Below are positions 1 to 5,925 of a DNA stretch of 7,282 nt, one piece after another (position 1 is the first letter of the stretch; each line of letters opens with the position of its first letter). A program made the translations under genes and the position numbers. The notes below the pieces were generated by a model. That model ran no database searches. It worked only from the letters and a program-made list of their open reading frames with translations, and had not been told where the DNA came from. This DNA is from Bordetella parapertussis (GTDB lineage Bacteria > Pseudomonadota > Gammaproteobacteria > Burkholderiales > Burkholderiaceae). The stretch lies in contig CAMDLJ010000128.1 of the NCBI GenBank assembly GCA_945901665.1, positions 1 through 7,282 of the forward strand, read 5' to 3'.

Positions 1-1107
1 GCCCGCGCGGGCATTCCCTTGGAAGACATGGAGTTTTGGCAATTCCACCCCACCGGTGTGGCCGGTGCTGGTGTGTTGCTCACCGAAGGCTGCCGAGGCG
101 AAGGCGCCATTTTGCTCAACAGCAATGGCGAGCGCTTCATGGAGCGTTACGCACCCACCTTGAAAGACTTGGCGCCACGTGACTTTGTCTCGCGCTGCAT
201 GGACCAAGAGATCAAAGAAGGCCGCGGTTGCGGCCCCAACAAAGACTATGTGCATTTGAAACTTGATCACCTCGGTGCCGAGACCATCATGAAGCGCCTG
301 CCGTCTGTCTACGAGATTGGCCACAACTTTGCCAACGTCGACATCACCAAAGAGCCCATTCCTGTGGTGCCCACCATCCATTACCAAATGGGCGGCATTC
401 CCACCAACATCCACGGCCAAGTGGTCACGCAAACCGCCACCGACCACAACGCGGTGGTGAATGGCTTGTACGCGGTGGGTGAATGCTCTTGCGTGTCGGT
501 GCACGGCGCCAACCGCTTGGGCACCAACTCGCTGCTCGATTTGCTGGTGTTTGGCAAAGCGGCGGGCAACCACATCGTCGACTTCCACCAGAAAAACAAA
601 ACCCACAAGCCGCTGCCTGCCAATGCAGCCGACTTGTCCTTGGCCCGCTTGGCCCGACTCAATGGCAATGCCGACGGCGAATACGCCCAGGACGTGGCCA
701 ACGACATCCGCGCCAGCATGCAGTTGCACGCCGGCGTGTTCCGCACCCAAGCCAGCATGGACGAAGGCGTGAAAAAAATCGCCGACCTGCGCGAGCGCGT
801 CAAACACATTGGGCTCAAAGACAAGTCCAACGTGTTCAACACCGCCCGCATCGAGGCCTTGGAGGTGGAAAACCTCATCGAGTGTGCCCAGTCCACCATG
901 GAGTCGGCAGCAGCGCGTCATGAAAGCCGTGGCGCTCACACCGTCAACGACTACGGCGACACGCCAGAGCATGCCGCCGGGCGCAACGATGCCGAGTGGC
1001 TCAAACACAGCCTGTGGCACAGCGCCAGCAACAGCCTGACCTACAAGCCGGTCAAGCTCACGCCTTTGACGGTTGATAGCGTGCCGCCCAAAGTGCGCAC
1101 TTTCTGA
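1..1107 (+). CDS. sdhA: Succinate dehydrogenase flavoprotein subunit, 5'-truncated by window edge
   Basis: SdhA oxidises succinate to fumarate on covalently bound FAD and passes electrons to SdhB; it is the cytoplasm-facing catalytic subunit of complex II. The frame is open from base 1 to the TGA at 1105-1107 (368 codons). The family is usually about 590-600 residues, so about 230 N-terminal residues, including the FAD-binding GxGxxG and the flavinylated histidine, lie outside the window. Visible active-site landmarks in order are FHPTG (His codon at 46), TEGCRGEG, APRDFVSR with the proton-shuttle arginine region, HYQMGG (His codon at 379) and VHGANRLGTNS (Arg codon at 514, Ser at 529). The C-terminal domain ends with ESRGAH and a long Trp/His-containing tail. 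The first ATG in frame (28) is internal, not a start. It is followed 45 bases later by sdhB, and sdhC and sdhD are expected upstream as in other Burkholderiales. No truncation or frameshift is seen in the visible part. Confidence 0.97.
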   Translation, partial: ARAGIPLEDMEFWQFHPTGVAGAGVLLTEGCRGEGAILLNSNGERFMERYAPTLKDLAPRDFVSRCMDQEIKEGRGCGPNKDYVHLKLDHLGAETIMKRLPSVYEIGHNFANVDITKEPIPVVPTIHYQMGGIPTNIHGQVVTQTATDHNAVVNGLYAVGECSCVSVHGANRLGTNSLLDLLVFGKAAGNHIVDFHQKNKTHKPLPANAADLSLARLARLNGNADGEYAQDVANDIRASMQLHAGVFRTQASMDEGVKKIADLRERVKHIGLKDKSNVFNTARIEALEVENLIECAQSTMESAAARHESRGAHTVNDYGDTPEHAAGRNDAEWLKHSLWHSASNSLTYKPVKLTPLTVDSVPPKVRTF

Positions 1108-1152
1108 ACCAGACCCTCCATCCCGGCAACCCTCTTTAGCAGCAAAAACACC

Positions 1153-1854
1153 ATGAAACGCACGTTCAAAATTTACCGCTACGACCCTGAGCGCGATGCC
1201 AAGCCATACATGCAAACCATTCAGGTTGAGCTTGACGGCCACGAGCGCATGCTGCTCGACGCGTTGATGAAAATCAAAGCCCAAGACCCGACGTTTTCGT
1301 TTCGCCGCTCCTGCCGCGAAGGCGTGTGTGGCTCTGACGCCATGAACATCAATGGCAAAAATGGCTTGGCCTGTTTGACCAATATGCTCAGCCTGCCCGG
1401 CGACATCGTGCTCAAACCCCTGCCTGGCCTGCCTGTTATTCGCGATCTGATCGTGGACATGACACAGTTTTTCAAACAATACAACTCGATCAAGCCCTAT
1501 TTGGTCAACGAGACCATGCCACCGGAAAAAGAGCGTTTGCAGTCCCCAGAAGAACGCGATGAGCTCAACGGCTTGTACGAGTGCATTTTGTGCGCCAGCT
1601 GCTCAACCAGTTGCCCATCGTTTTGGTGGAACCCGGATAAATTTGTCGGCCCCGCTGGCCTGTTGCAAGCCTATCGCTTCATTGCCGACAGCCGCGACCA
1701 TGCCACCGCTGAACGACTCGACAATTTGGAAGACCCTTACCGCTTGTTCCGTTGCCACACCATCATGAACTGCGTTGATGTTTGCCCCAAGGGTTTGAAC
1801 CCAACCCGCGCGATTGGCAAGATCAAAGAGTTGATGGTCAGCCGCACTGTCTGA
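1153..1854 (+). CDS. sdhB: Succinate dehydrogenase iron-sulfur subunit
   Basis: SdhB relays electrons from the SdhA flavin to ubiquinone through three Fe-S clusters. The 233-residue length is normal for the family (about 230-240). The N-terminal ferredoxin-like domain carries the [2Fe-2S] ligands in RRSCREGVCGSD (Cys54, Cys59, Asp62) with Cys74 in NGLAC. The C-terminal domain carries CILCASCSTSC (Cys144, 147, 150, 154) and CHTIMNCVDVCP (Cys201, 207, 211), which together supply the [4Fe-4S] and [3Fe-4S] clusters. Trp159 in FWWNPDKF and His202 match the positions known in E. coli SdhB to line the quinone site. The spacing of every cluster ligand matches E. coli with a constant offset of about five residues, so the enzyme should be functional. 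The ATG at 1153 has no obvious Shine-Dalgarno sequence, but it gives the family-typical N terminus (MKRTFKIYRYDP). It sits between sdhA and sdhE in the same operon. Confidence 0.98.
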   Translation: MKRTFKIYRYDPERDAKPYMQTIQVELDGHERMLLDALMKIKAQDPTFSFRRSCREGVCGSDAMNINGKNGLACLTNMLSLPGDIVLKPLPGLPVIRDLIVDMTQFFKQYNSIKPYLVNETMPPEKERLQSPEERDELNGLYECILCASCSTSCPSFWWNPDKFVGPAGLLQAYRFIADSRDHATAERLDNLEDPYRLFRCHTIMNCVDVCPKGLNPTRAIGKIKELMVSRTV

Positions 1855-1863
1855 ACCCGTGCC

Positions 1864-2187
1864 ATGAACGCCGTTGTCCACCCCCCCGAGGCTGATCTTG
1901 ATTGGATCGGTGAACGGGCTTTGAGCAAGCTGCGCTGGCGTTGCCGCCGTGGCTTGTTGGAGAACGATTTATTTGTTGAACGCTTTTTCCAGCGCCATGC
2001 CCACAGCTTGACCCATTTTCAAGCCCGTGGCCTGACCCTGTTGATGGACCTGTCAGACAATGACTTGCTAGACCTTTTGCTTGGACGCACCTCAGCGCCC
2101 AGCGATGTGTCGGATGAATTCTCGGCTGTGCTGCAACTGCTGCGCGCCACGTCCATGCCTGCCACCTCCGCTCCCACCCCTGCCTAG
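1864..2187 (+). CDS. sdhE: FAD assembly factor SdhE (YgfY/CptB family)
   Basis: SdhE is a small soluble protein that binds apo-SdhA and promotes covalent FAD attachment (bacterial counterpart of mitochondrial Sdh5/SDHAF2). The hallmark RGxxE motif is present as RRGLLEND (Arg29, Gly30, Glu33), preceded by a basic helix (LSKLRWRC) and followed by a predicted helical bundle with [10 protein letters not shown] and an acidic leucine-rich helix ([15 protein letters not shown]). It has 107 residues, against about 88 in E. coli; most of the excess is a low-complexity Ala/Pro/Ser/Thr tail after about residue 93. The start is nine bases after the sdhB stop with no clear ribosome binding site, which suggests translational coupling to sdhB. 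The motif and the sdhB-gltA context agree, so the assignment is firm although the sequence is short. Confidence 0.94.
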   Translation: MNAVVHPPEADLDWIGERALSKLRWRCRRGLLENDLFVERFFQRHAHSLTHFQARGLTLLMDLSDNDLLDLLLGRTSAPSDVSDEFSAVLQLLRATSMPATSAPTPA

Positions 2188-2189
2188 GA
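2186..2189 (+). promoter_or_regulatory. Ribosome binding site of gltA
   Basis: AGGA lies eight bases before the ATG at 2198 and shares its first two bases with the TAG stop of sdhE. It decides the gltA start at 2198 against the longer in-frame reading that begins inside sdhE. Confidence 0.75.
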
Positions 2190-2197
2190 ATAACACC

Positions 2198-3508
2198 ATG
2201 AAAATTGCAGATTACAAAGCCACCCTGTCTTTCAGCAACGGTCAACCCGGCATTGATATGCCGGTGTATCAAGGAAGCATCGGCCCCGATGTGGTCGATA
2301 TCCGCAAGCTGTATGGCCAAACCGGCATGTTCACCTACGACCCAGGTTTTTTGTCCACCGCGTCTTGCCAATCCGCCATCACCTATATTGACGGTGACAA
2401 AGGCGAATTGCTCTACCGCGGTCACCCGATTGAACAATTGGCCACCCAGTGCGACTTTTTGGAAACCTGCCACCTGTTGTTGTACGGCGAGTTGCCCAAT
2501 GCCAAAAAGAAGACCGACTTCACCACCTTGGTCACCAACCACACCATGGTGCACGAGCAAATGCAATTTTTCCTGCGTGGGTTTCGTCGCGATGCGCACC
2601 CCATGGCCGTGCTCACGGGTCTGATTGGCGGTCTGTCGGCCTTCTACCATGACAGCACCGACATCAATAACGCTGAACACCGCGAAATTGCGGCGATTCG
2701 CTTGATCGCCAAAATGCCTACCCTGGTGGCCATGGCCTACAAGTACAGCATTGGCCAACCGTTCATGTACCCCAAGAACGACCTGAAGTACGCCGGTAAC
2801 TTTTTGCGCATGATGTTTGGCAACCCTTGTGAAGAGTACAAGGTCAATCCGGTGCTGGAGCGCGCCTTAGACCGCATCTTCATCTTGCACGCCGACCACG
2901 AGCAAAATGCGTCCACCTCGACGGTGCGTTTGTGCGGTTCTTCGGGCACCAACCCATTTGCCGCCATCGCCGCCGGTGTGGCCTGCTTGTGGGGCCCGGC
3001 CCATGGCGGCGCCAATGAAGCCTGCTTGAACATGCTCGAAGACATCCAAAAAATGGGCGGTGTGGCCAAGGTGGGTGAGTTCATGAACCAGGTCAAAGAC
3101 AAAAATTCAAATGTCAAACTCATGGGTTTTGGCCATCGCGTTTACAAAAACTACGACCCCCGCGCCAAGCTCATGCAAGAGACCTGCAACGAGGTCTTGC
3201 AAGAGTTGGGTTTGGAAAACGATCCGCTGTTCAAACTGGCCAAAGCCCTGGAAAAAATTGCCCTGGAAGACGATTACTTTGTCTCGCGCAAGCTCTACCC
3301 CAATGTGGACTTTTACTCCGGCATCGTGCAACGCGCGATTGGCATTCCGGTGAACTTGTTCACCGGAATTTTTGCCCTGGCCCGCACCGTGGGTTGGATT
3401 GCCCAACTCAACGAAATGATTGGCGACCCCGAGTACAAAATTGGCCGCCCGCGCCAATTGTTCACTGGCGCCGAGCGCCGCGACGTGTTGCCCTTGGCCA
3501 AGCGCTGA
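2198..3508 (+). CDS. gltA: Citrate synthase, type II (hexameric, Gram-negative type)
   Basis: GltA condenses acetyl-CoA with oxaloacetate to form citrate, the entry step of the TCA cycle. It has 436 residues, close to the 427 of E. coli GltA. The N-terminal beta-rich extension typical of the type II, NADH-sensitive family is present ([21 protein letters not shown] and [13 protein letters not shown]). The catalytic triad by comparison with E. coli His264, His305 and Asp362 is His269 in [10 protein letters not shown], His313 in GFGHRVYK and Asp371 in NVDFYSG. The conserved [11 protein letters not shown] stretch (residues about 230-240) is intact. The ATG at 2198 has a good ribosome binding site overlapping the sdhE stop and gives the normal family N terminus ([10 protein letters not shown]). 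It is the last gene of the sdh block and is followed at once by an intrinsic terminator, so it is probably co-transcribed with sdhABE. A 2-methylcitrate synthase (PrpC) is less likely because that family lacks this N-terminal extension. Confidence 0.98.
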   Translation: MKIADYKATLSFSNGQPGIDMPVYQGSIGPDVVDIRKLYGQTGMFTYDPGFLSTASCQSAITYIDGDKGELLYRGHPIEQLATQCDFLETCHLLLYGELPNAKKKTDFTTLVTNHTMVHEQMQFFLRGFRRDAHPMAVLTGLIGGLSAFYHDSTDINNAEHREIAAIRLIAKMPTLVAMAYKYSIGQPFMYPKNDLKYAGNFLRMMFGNPCEEYKVNPVLERALDRIFILHADHEQNASTSTVRLCGSSGTNPFAAIAAGVACLWGPAHGGANEACLNMLEDIQKMGGVAKVGEFMNQVKDKNSNVKLMGFGHRVYKNYDPRAKLMQETCNEVLQELGLENDPLFKLAKALEKIALEDDYFVSRKLYPNVDFYSGIVQRAIGIPVNLFTGIFALARTVGWIAQLNEMIGDPEYKIGRPRQLFTGAERRDVLPLAKR

Positions 3509-3514
3509 GTCACC

Positions 3515-3537
3515 ACCCCGCTGCGGCGGGGTTTTTT
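3515..3537 (+). terminator. Rho-independent terminator after gltA
   Basis: A GC-rich hairpin (CCCCGC at 3516-3521, loop TGCG, GCGGGG at 3526-3531, with a further A-T pair at 3515/3532) is followed by six T residues at 3532-3537. It starts seven bases after the gltA stop and closes the sdh-gltA operon. Confidence 0.92.
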
Positions 3538-3564
3538 GTGCCCCCCTTTGCTTCACCTTGCCCC

Positions 3565-3568
3565 AGGA
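3565..3568 (+). promoter_or_regulatory. Ribosome binding site of the cysteine hydrolase gene
   Basis: AGGA is placed five bases before the ATG at 3574. It supports this start over readings that extend back through the terminator into gltA. Confidence 0.7.
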
Positions 3569-3573
3569 TCACC

Positions 3574-4266
3574 ATGACAGACTATGTCCCCTCAGCCGAG
3601 TTACAAGCCCGCGTTTTGGCGCGCCGCGGTCAACTGCACGCCTTCTCCCACATGGCGCCGCAACGCACCGCCTTGGTGGTGGTGGACATGCAAAACGCTT
3701 TTGTCAAAAAAGGGGCCGGCCACGCCTGGGTCCCGGCAGCGGCGGCCACTTGCGGTGCGATCAATCGACTGGCCGAGGCCTTGCGCCTCAAGGGTGGCAC
3801 GGTGGTGTGGATCCTCAACACCTTCACCGAAGAGTCTTTGCACAGCTGGTCGCACTTTCACGAAAACCTCTCGTCCCCTGCAGGCCTGAAGCTGCGCAGT
3901 GAAACCATGTCCGCGGGTCACATGGGGCACGCTTTGTACAGCGACTTGAAAACCGAGCCCAGCGACTGGCAAGTGCCCAAAACCCGCTACAGCGCCTTCA
4001 TCCAAGGTTCGAGTGACTTGCACGAACGCCTGCAAAAAGAGGGCGTTGACACGGTGCTGATTGCCGGCACGGCCACCAATGTGTGCTGTGAATCCACCGC
4101 CCGAGACGCCATGATGCTCAACTATAAAACCGTGATGGTCTCAGATGCTTGCTCAGCCTTCACGGCACAAGAACACGCGGCAAGCCTGGATTCGTTTTTA
4201 CTGAACTTCGGCGATGTGCAAACCACCGAAGAGGTCATGACCCTGCTGCGCGCCAGCCAGCACTGA
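3574..4266 (+). CDS. Isochorismatase-family cysteine hydrolase (RutB-like)
   Basis: This is a predicted soluble hydrolase of 230 residues with the isochorismatase/cysteine hydrolase fold, a family that cleaves C-N bonds in amides and ureido compounds (nicotinamidase, N-carbamoylsarcosine amidase, RutB) or the vinyl ether of isochorismate. The catalytic triad is visible: Asp38 in VVVDMQNAF, Lys136 in VPKTRYSAF and Cys171 in GTATNVCCESTARDA, with the usual cis-peptide Ala-Thr just before the cysteine. The PKxRYSxF and TNVCxEST motifs and the length are closest to the ureidoacrylate amidohydrolase RutB. No other rut (pyrimidine degradation) gene is adjacent, so the substrate is undetermined and I give no symbol. 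The short N-terminal helix (VLARRGQLHAF) before the first strand is common in RutB-like proteins. A neighbouring second cysteine (Cys172) follows the nucleophile. The gene lies just after the gltA terminator and ends directly against the convergent oxidoreductase gene. Confidence 0.9.
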   Translation: MTDYVPSAELQARVLARRGQLHAFSHMAPQRTALVVVDMQNAFVKKGAGHAWVPAAAATCGAINRLAEALRLKGGTVVWILNTFTEESLHSWSHFHENLSSPAGLKLRSETMSAGHMGHALYSDLKTEPSDWQVPKTRYSAFIQGSSDLHERLQKEGVDTVLIAGTATNVCCESTARDAMMLNYKTVMVSDACSAFTAQEHAASLDSFLLNFGDVQTTEEVMTLLRASQH

Positions 4267-5655
4267 TCAGCGCACCCGCGCCGCCGATTGGTTGGCGCAT
4301 ATCCAACCACTGGCAAAAGCACTCAGCAAGCCATTGCCGGACAAATAGCCCCACACCGCATTGCCGGATACACCGCGCGCTGCGCCGCCACCGGCAAACA
4401 AATTGGGCCAGGGCTGGCCTTGTTGCGACAAGACCTGACATTGGGCATTGATGTCCAAACCACCTTGGGTGTGAAACAGCGCGCCCGTCACCTTGAGCAC
4501 ATGGAAAGGGGCTTGCAGCACCCGCCCTATGCGCCGACCCCAGGCATCGACCTCACCGGGAACCATGGCCGCCAAAGTGGCCGATAGGCGCGCGGGGTCA
4601 CAGCCCACCCATTGGGCAATTTGCCCGACATCGGCACTGGAGCGCACCGCACCAGCGGCCTGGGCATCGCGAAAATCAGGGAAGTCTTGGGCAAAGCGCA
4701 AGATCGGGTCATCAAACACGCACCAGGCCATGCCACCAGGCTGGGCCAAGACTTGGGTGGCGGCCTCGGAATAGCCTTGGTTTTCATCGTGAAACCGATC
4801 GCCATTTTGGTTGACCTGGATGCCCCCCTCCATCATCAAACCCCACGAGACCAAGGCACCCTGGGGCATGGCCCAGGAACCATGGCCTTGGTAGGCGCCC
4901 ATGTCGGCCAATCGGGCCCCCATTTGTTGGCCCCAAGCAATGGCGCTGCCGTCGTTACCGGTGTGACCGGCAAAAACCGCGTCGGCCATCTCGGGCAGCC
5001 ATTCGCGCAACATGGTTGGGTTGCCCCCAAAGCCATTGCAGGCCAAGACCAGGGCTTGGCAGGCCAAATACTCCATCTGTCCATCAGGCCGCTCATAGCC
5101 AACCCCCATCGCATGCCCTTGGGGGTGCAGCCATATCTCGCGCACCGTGGCCTGGGTCAACACATCCACACCCTCGCGCTGAGAGATATTTTGCAACTGG
5201 GCCATCAAGGCCGCACCAGAACGCTCAGGGGTGGAATGCATGCGCAAAGCCGAGTGACCTGGGTAGCGAAAACCGGTCAACACCTCCAACTGCAAGCCCA
5301 ACGCCATCAAGCCGTCGATGGCTTGCGCCACGCCATGCGCATAGGCCTGCACCAAGTGAGGGGCCGCATCACCATGGGCCTTGGCTTGGATGTCTGTTGC
5401 AAACAGCGCCACGGAATCTTCAATGCCTTGTGCACGCTGCACCTGTGTGGCCGCCGCTGGGATAAAACCTGAAGACAACGCCGTGGAACCTGTGGGCTGC
5501 TCATCGCGCTCGAGCACCACCACCGCCACGCCAAGCTGGCGCAAACGGATGGCACACACTTGGCCACAAGCGCCGCCTCCGACCACCGCCACAGCCACCT
5601 CCGGGCAGCCCTCTGGCATGTGTTCTGCCGTTACCACGCGAACCGGGTTAGACAT
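4267..5655 (-). CDS. FAD-dependent oxidoreductase, fumarate reductase/succinate dehydrogenase flavoprotein superfamily
   Basis: This predicted flavoenzyme of 462 residues belongs to the FAD_binding_2 family, which includes soluble fumarate reductase, tricarballylate dehydrogenase (TcuA), 3-ketosteroid dehydrogenases and urocanate reductase. The Rossmann dinucleotide motif is VVGGGACG (Gly26, 28, 31) with Glu49-Arg50 at the end of the second strand, then GSTALSSGF (56-64), ACNGFGGN (205-212) and a GHTGNDGSA segment (230-238). The C-terminal part has HTQGG (His395) and GGGAARGVSG (Arg427), which align with the substrate-binding His and Arg of fumarate reductases, followed by the FAD-contacting GYLSGNGLLSA. 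There is no signal peptide, haem motif or membrane segment, so a cytoplasmic enzyme is inferred. The ATG at 5655 is preferred because GGAGA precedes it by five bases. Length and motifs are compatible with a TcuA-like dehydrogenase acting on a small carboxylic acid, but the substrate cannot be read from sequence. The gene lies 23 bases downstream of a livF remnant on the same strand. Confidence 0.88.
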   Translation of the reverse strand: MSNPVRVVTAEHMPEGCPEVAVAVVGGGACGQVCAIRLRQLGVAVVVLERDEQPTGSTALSSGFIPAAATQVQRAQGIEDSVALFATDIQAKAHGDAAPHLVQAYAHGVAQAIDGLMALGLQLEVLTGFRYPGHSALRMHSTPERSGAALMAQLQNISQREGVDVLTQATVREIWLHPQGHAMGVGYERPDGQMEYLACQALVLACNGFGGNPTMLREWLPEMADAVFAGHTGNDGSAIAWGQQMGARLADMGAYQGHGSWAMPQGALVSWGLMMEGGIQVNQNGDRFHDENQGYSEAATQVLAQPGGMAWCVFDDPILRFAQDFPDFRDAQAAGAVRSSADVGQIAQWVGCDPARLSATLAAMVPGEVDAWGRRIGRVLQAPFHVLKVTGALFHTQGGLDINAQCQVLSQQGQPWPNLFAGGGAARGVSGNAVWGYLSGNGLLSAFASGWICANQSAARVR

Positions 5656-5660
5656 GCTGT

Positions 5661-5665
5661 TCTCC
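5661..5665 (-). promoter_or_regulatory. Ribosome binding site of the FAD oxidoreductase gene
   Basis: On the - strand GGAGA is five bases before the ATG at 5655. This favours that start over the in-frame TTG at 5682, which overlaps the livF remnant stop codon and has no such motif. Confidence 0.75.
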
Positions 5666-5678
5666 AAGGTAGAGGGGC

Positions 5679-5807
5679 TCAAAGCCCGAGGTAGCGGCGC
5701 TTGAGCTCGGGGTCAAGTGCCAAATCTTGGGCCGCGCCTTGCAAAGCGACCATGCCGTTTTCAATGATGGAGGCGCGGTGCGAAACGGCCAAGGACAGAT
5801 CCAAACC
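5679..5807 (-). pseudogene. C-terminal remnant of a LivF-type branched-chain amino acid ABC transporter ATPase
   Basis: The last 42 codons before the TGA at 5679-5681 read like the C-terminal end of LivF: a helix GLDLSLAVSHRA, the strand-turn IIENGMVALQG, then the family-typical ending AQDLALDPELKRRYLGL. In intact LivF (about 235 residues) this segment directly follows the LLVEQN H-loop region. Here the similarity stops at about 5808, and the preceding codons (SNEPFCTG) do not fit the family. The Walker A, signature and Walker B regions are all absent, because the sequence to the right belongs to the MmgE/PrpD gene. The fragment cannot bind ATP and is best seen as a deletion remnant. It lies upstream of the oxidoreductase on the same strand, suggesting that a transporter operon once continued into that gene. 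The assignment rests on memory of the family ending, not on an alignment. Confidence 0.68.
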
Positions 5808-5925
5808 AACTCCTGTGCAAAACGGTTCATTCGAGACGGCGGACTTTACACCAGTGCGTCCATAAGCTAAGAACTGGCCAGCAGCGGCACAATCACAGCC
5901 CTCACCCCAACCAAGCGGAGCCTCC
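5808..5925. other. Intergenic region between divergent genes, with possible deletion junction
   Basis: These 118 bases separate the livF remnant (-) from the MmgE/PrpD start (+) and must hold whatever promoters drive the divergent genes, unless transcription enters from outside. I see no convincing sigma-70 promoter pair: TTTACA at 5845-5850 resembles a -35 box but has no good -10 at the right spacing. The + strand stretch 5818-5865 is open and ends in TAA, reading QNGSFETADFTPVRP. This could be the tail of a lost + strand gene, but it is too short to assign. Confidence 0.45.
5917..5920 (+). promoter_or_regulatory. Ribosome binding site of the MmgE/PrpD gene
   Basis: GGAG is five bases before the ATG at 5926. 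An in-frame TAA at 5863 and the lack of any ATG, GTG or TTG between the two in this frame leave 5926 as the only reasonable start. Confidence 0.8.

Noticed and set aside
381..899. A 172-codon open frame on the - strand inside sdhA
   Set aside because: It is antisense to conserved SdhA coding sequence including active-site residues, with no ribosome binding site or motif.
2081..2197. Longer gltA reading starting inside sdhE
   Set aside because: The extra 39 residues are an out-of-frame reading of sdhE and are not citrate synthase-like. The ATG at 2198 has a good ribosome binding site and the family N terminus.
1838..2758. A 306-codon open frame on the - strand across the end of sdhB, sdhE and the first half of gltA
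   Set aside because: It lies antisense to three clearly identified genes, its product is low in recognisable motifs and rich in His/Gln/Gly, and long antisense frames are expected from this codon bias.
4289..4309. Inverted repeat (TGGTTGG and CCAACCA around a seven-base loop) near the 3' end of the oxidoreductase gene
   Set aside because: It lies inside coding sequence, has a short seven-pair stem and lacks a T-run on either strand, so it does not qualify as a terminator for the convergent pair.
4612..5472. A 286-codon open frame on the + strand inside the FAD oxidoreductase gene
   Set aside because: The - strand frame has the full set of flavoprotein motifs. The + strand product is a His/Gly/Gln-rich mirror with no family features.
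5656..5682. TTG start for the oxidoreductase overlapping the livF remnant stop
   Set aside because: The ATG at 5655 has a properly spaced GGAGA. The nine extra residues add no family feature and encode the ribosome binding site itself.
5845..5873. Possible sigma-70 promoter (TTTACA with a weak TAAGAA about 17 bases later) upstream of the MmgE/PrpD gene
   Set aside because: The -10 element matches only about half the consensus. A chance match in this window is likely, so I do not list it as a promoter.
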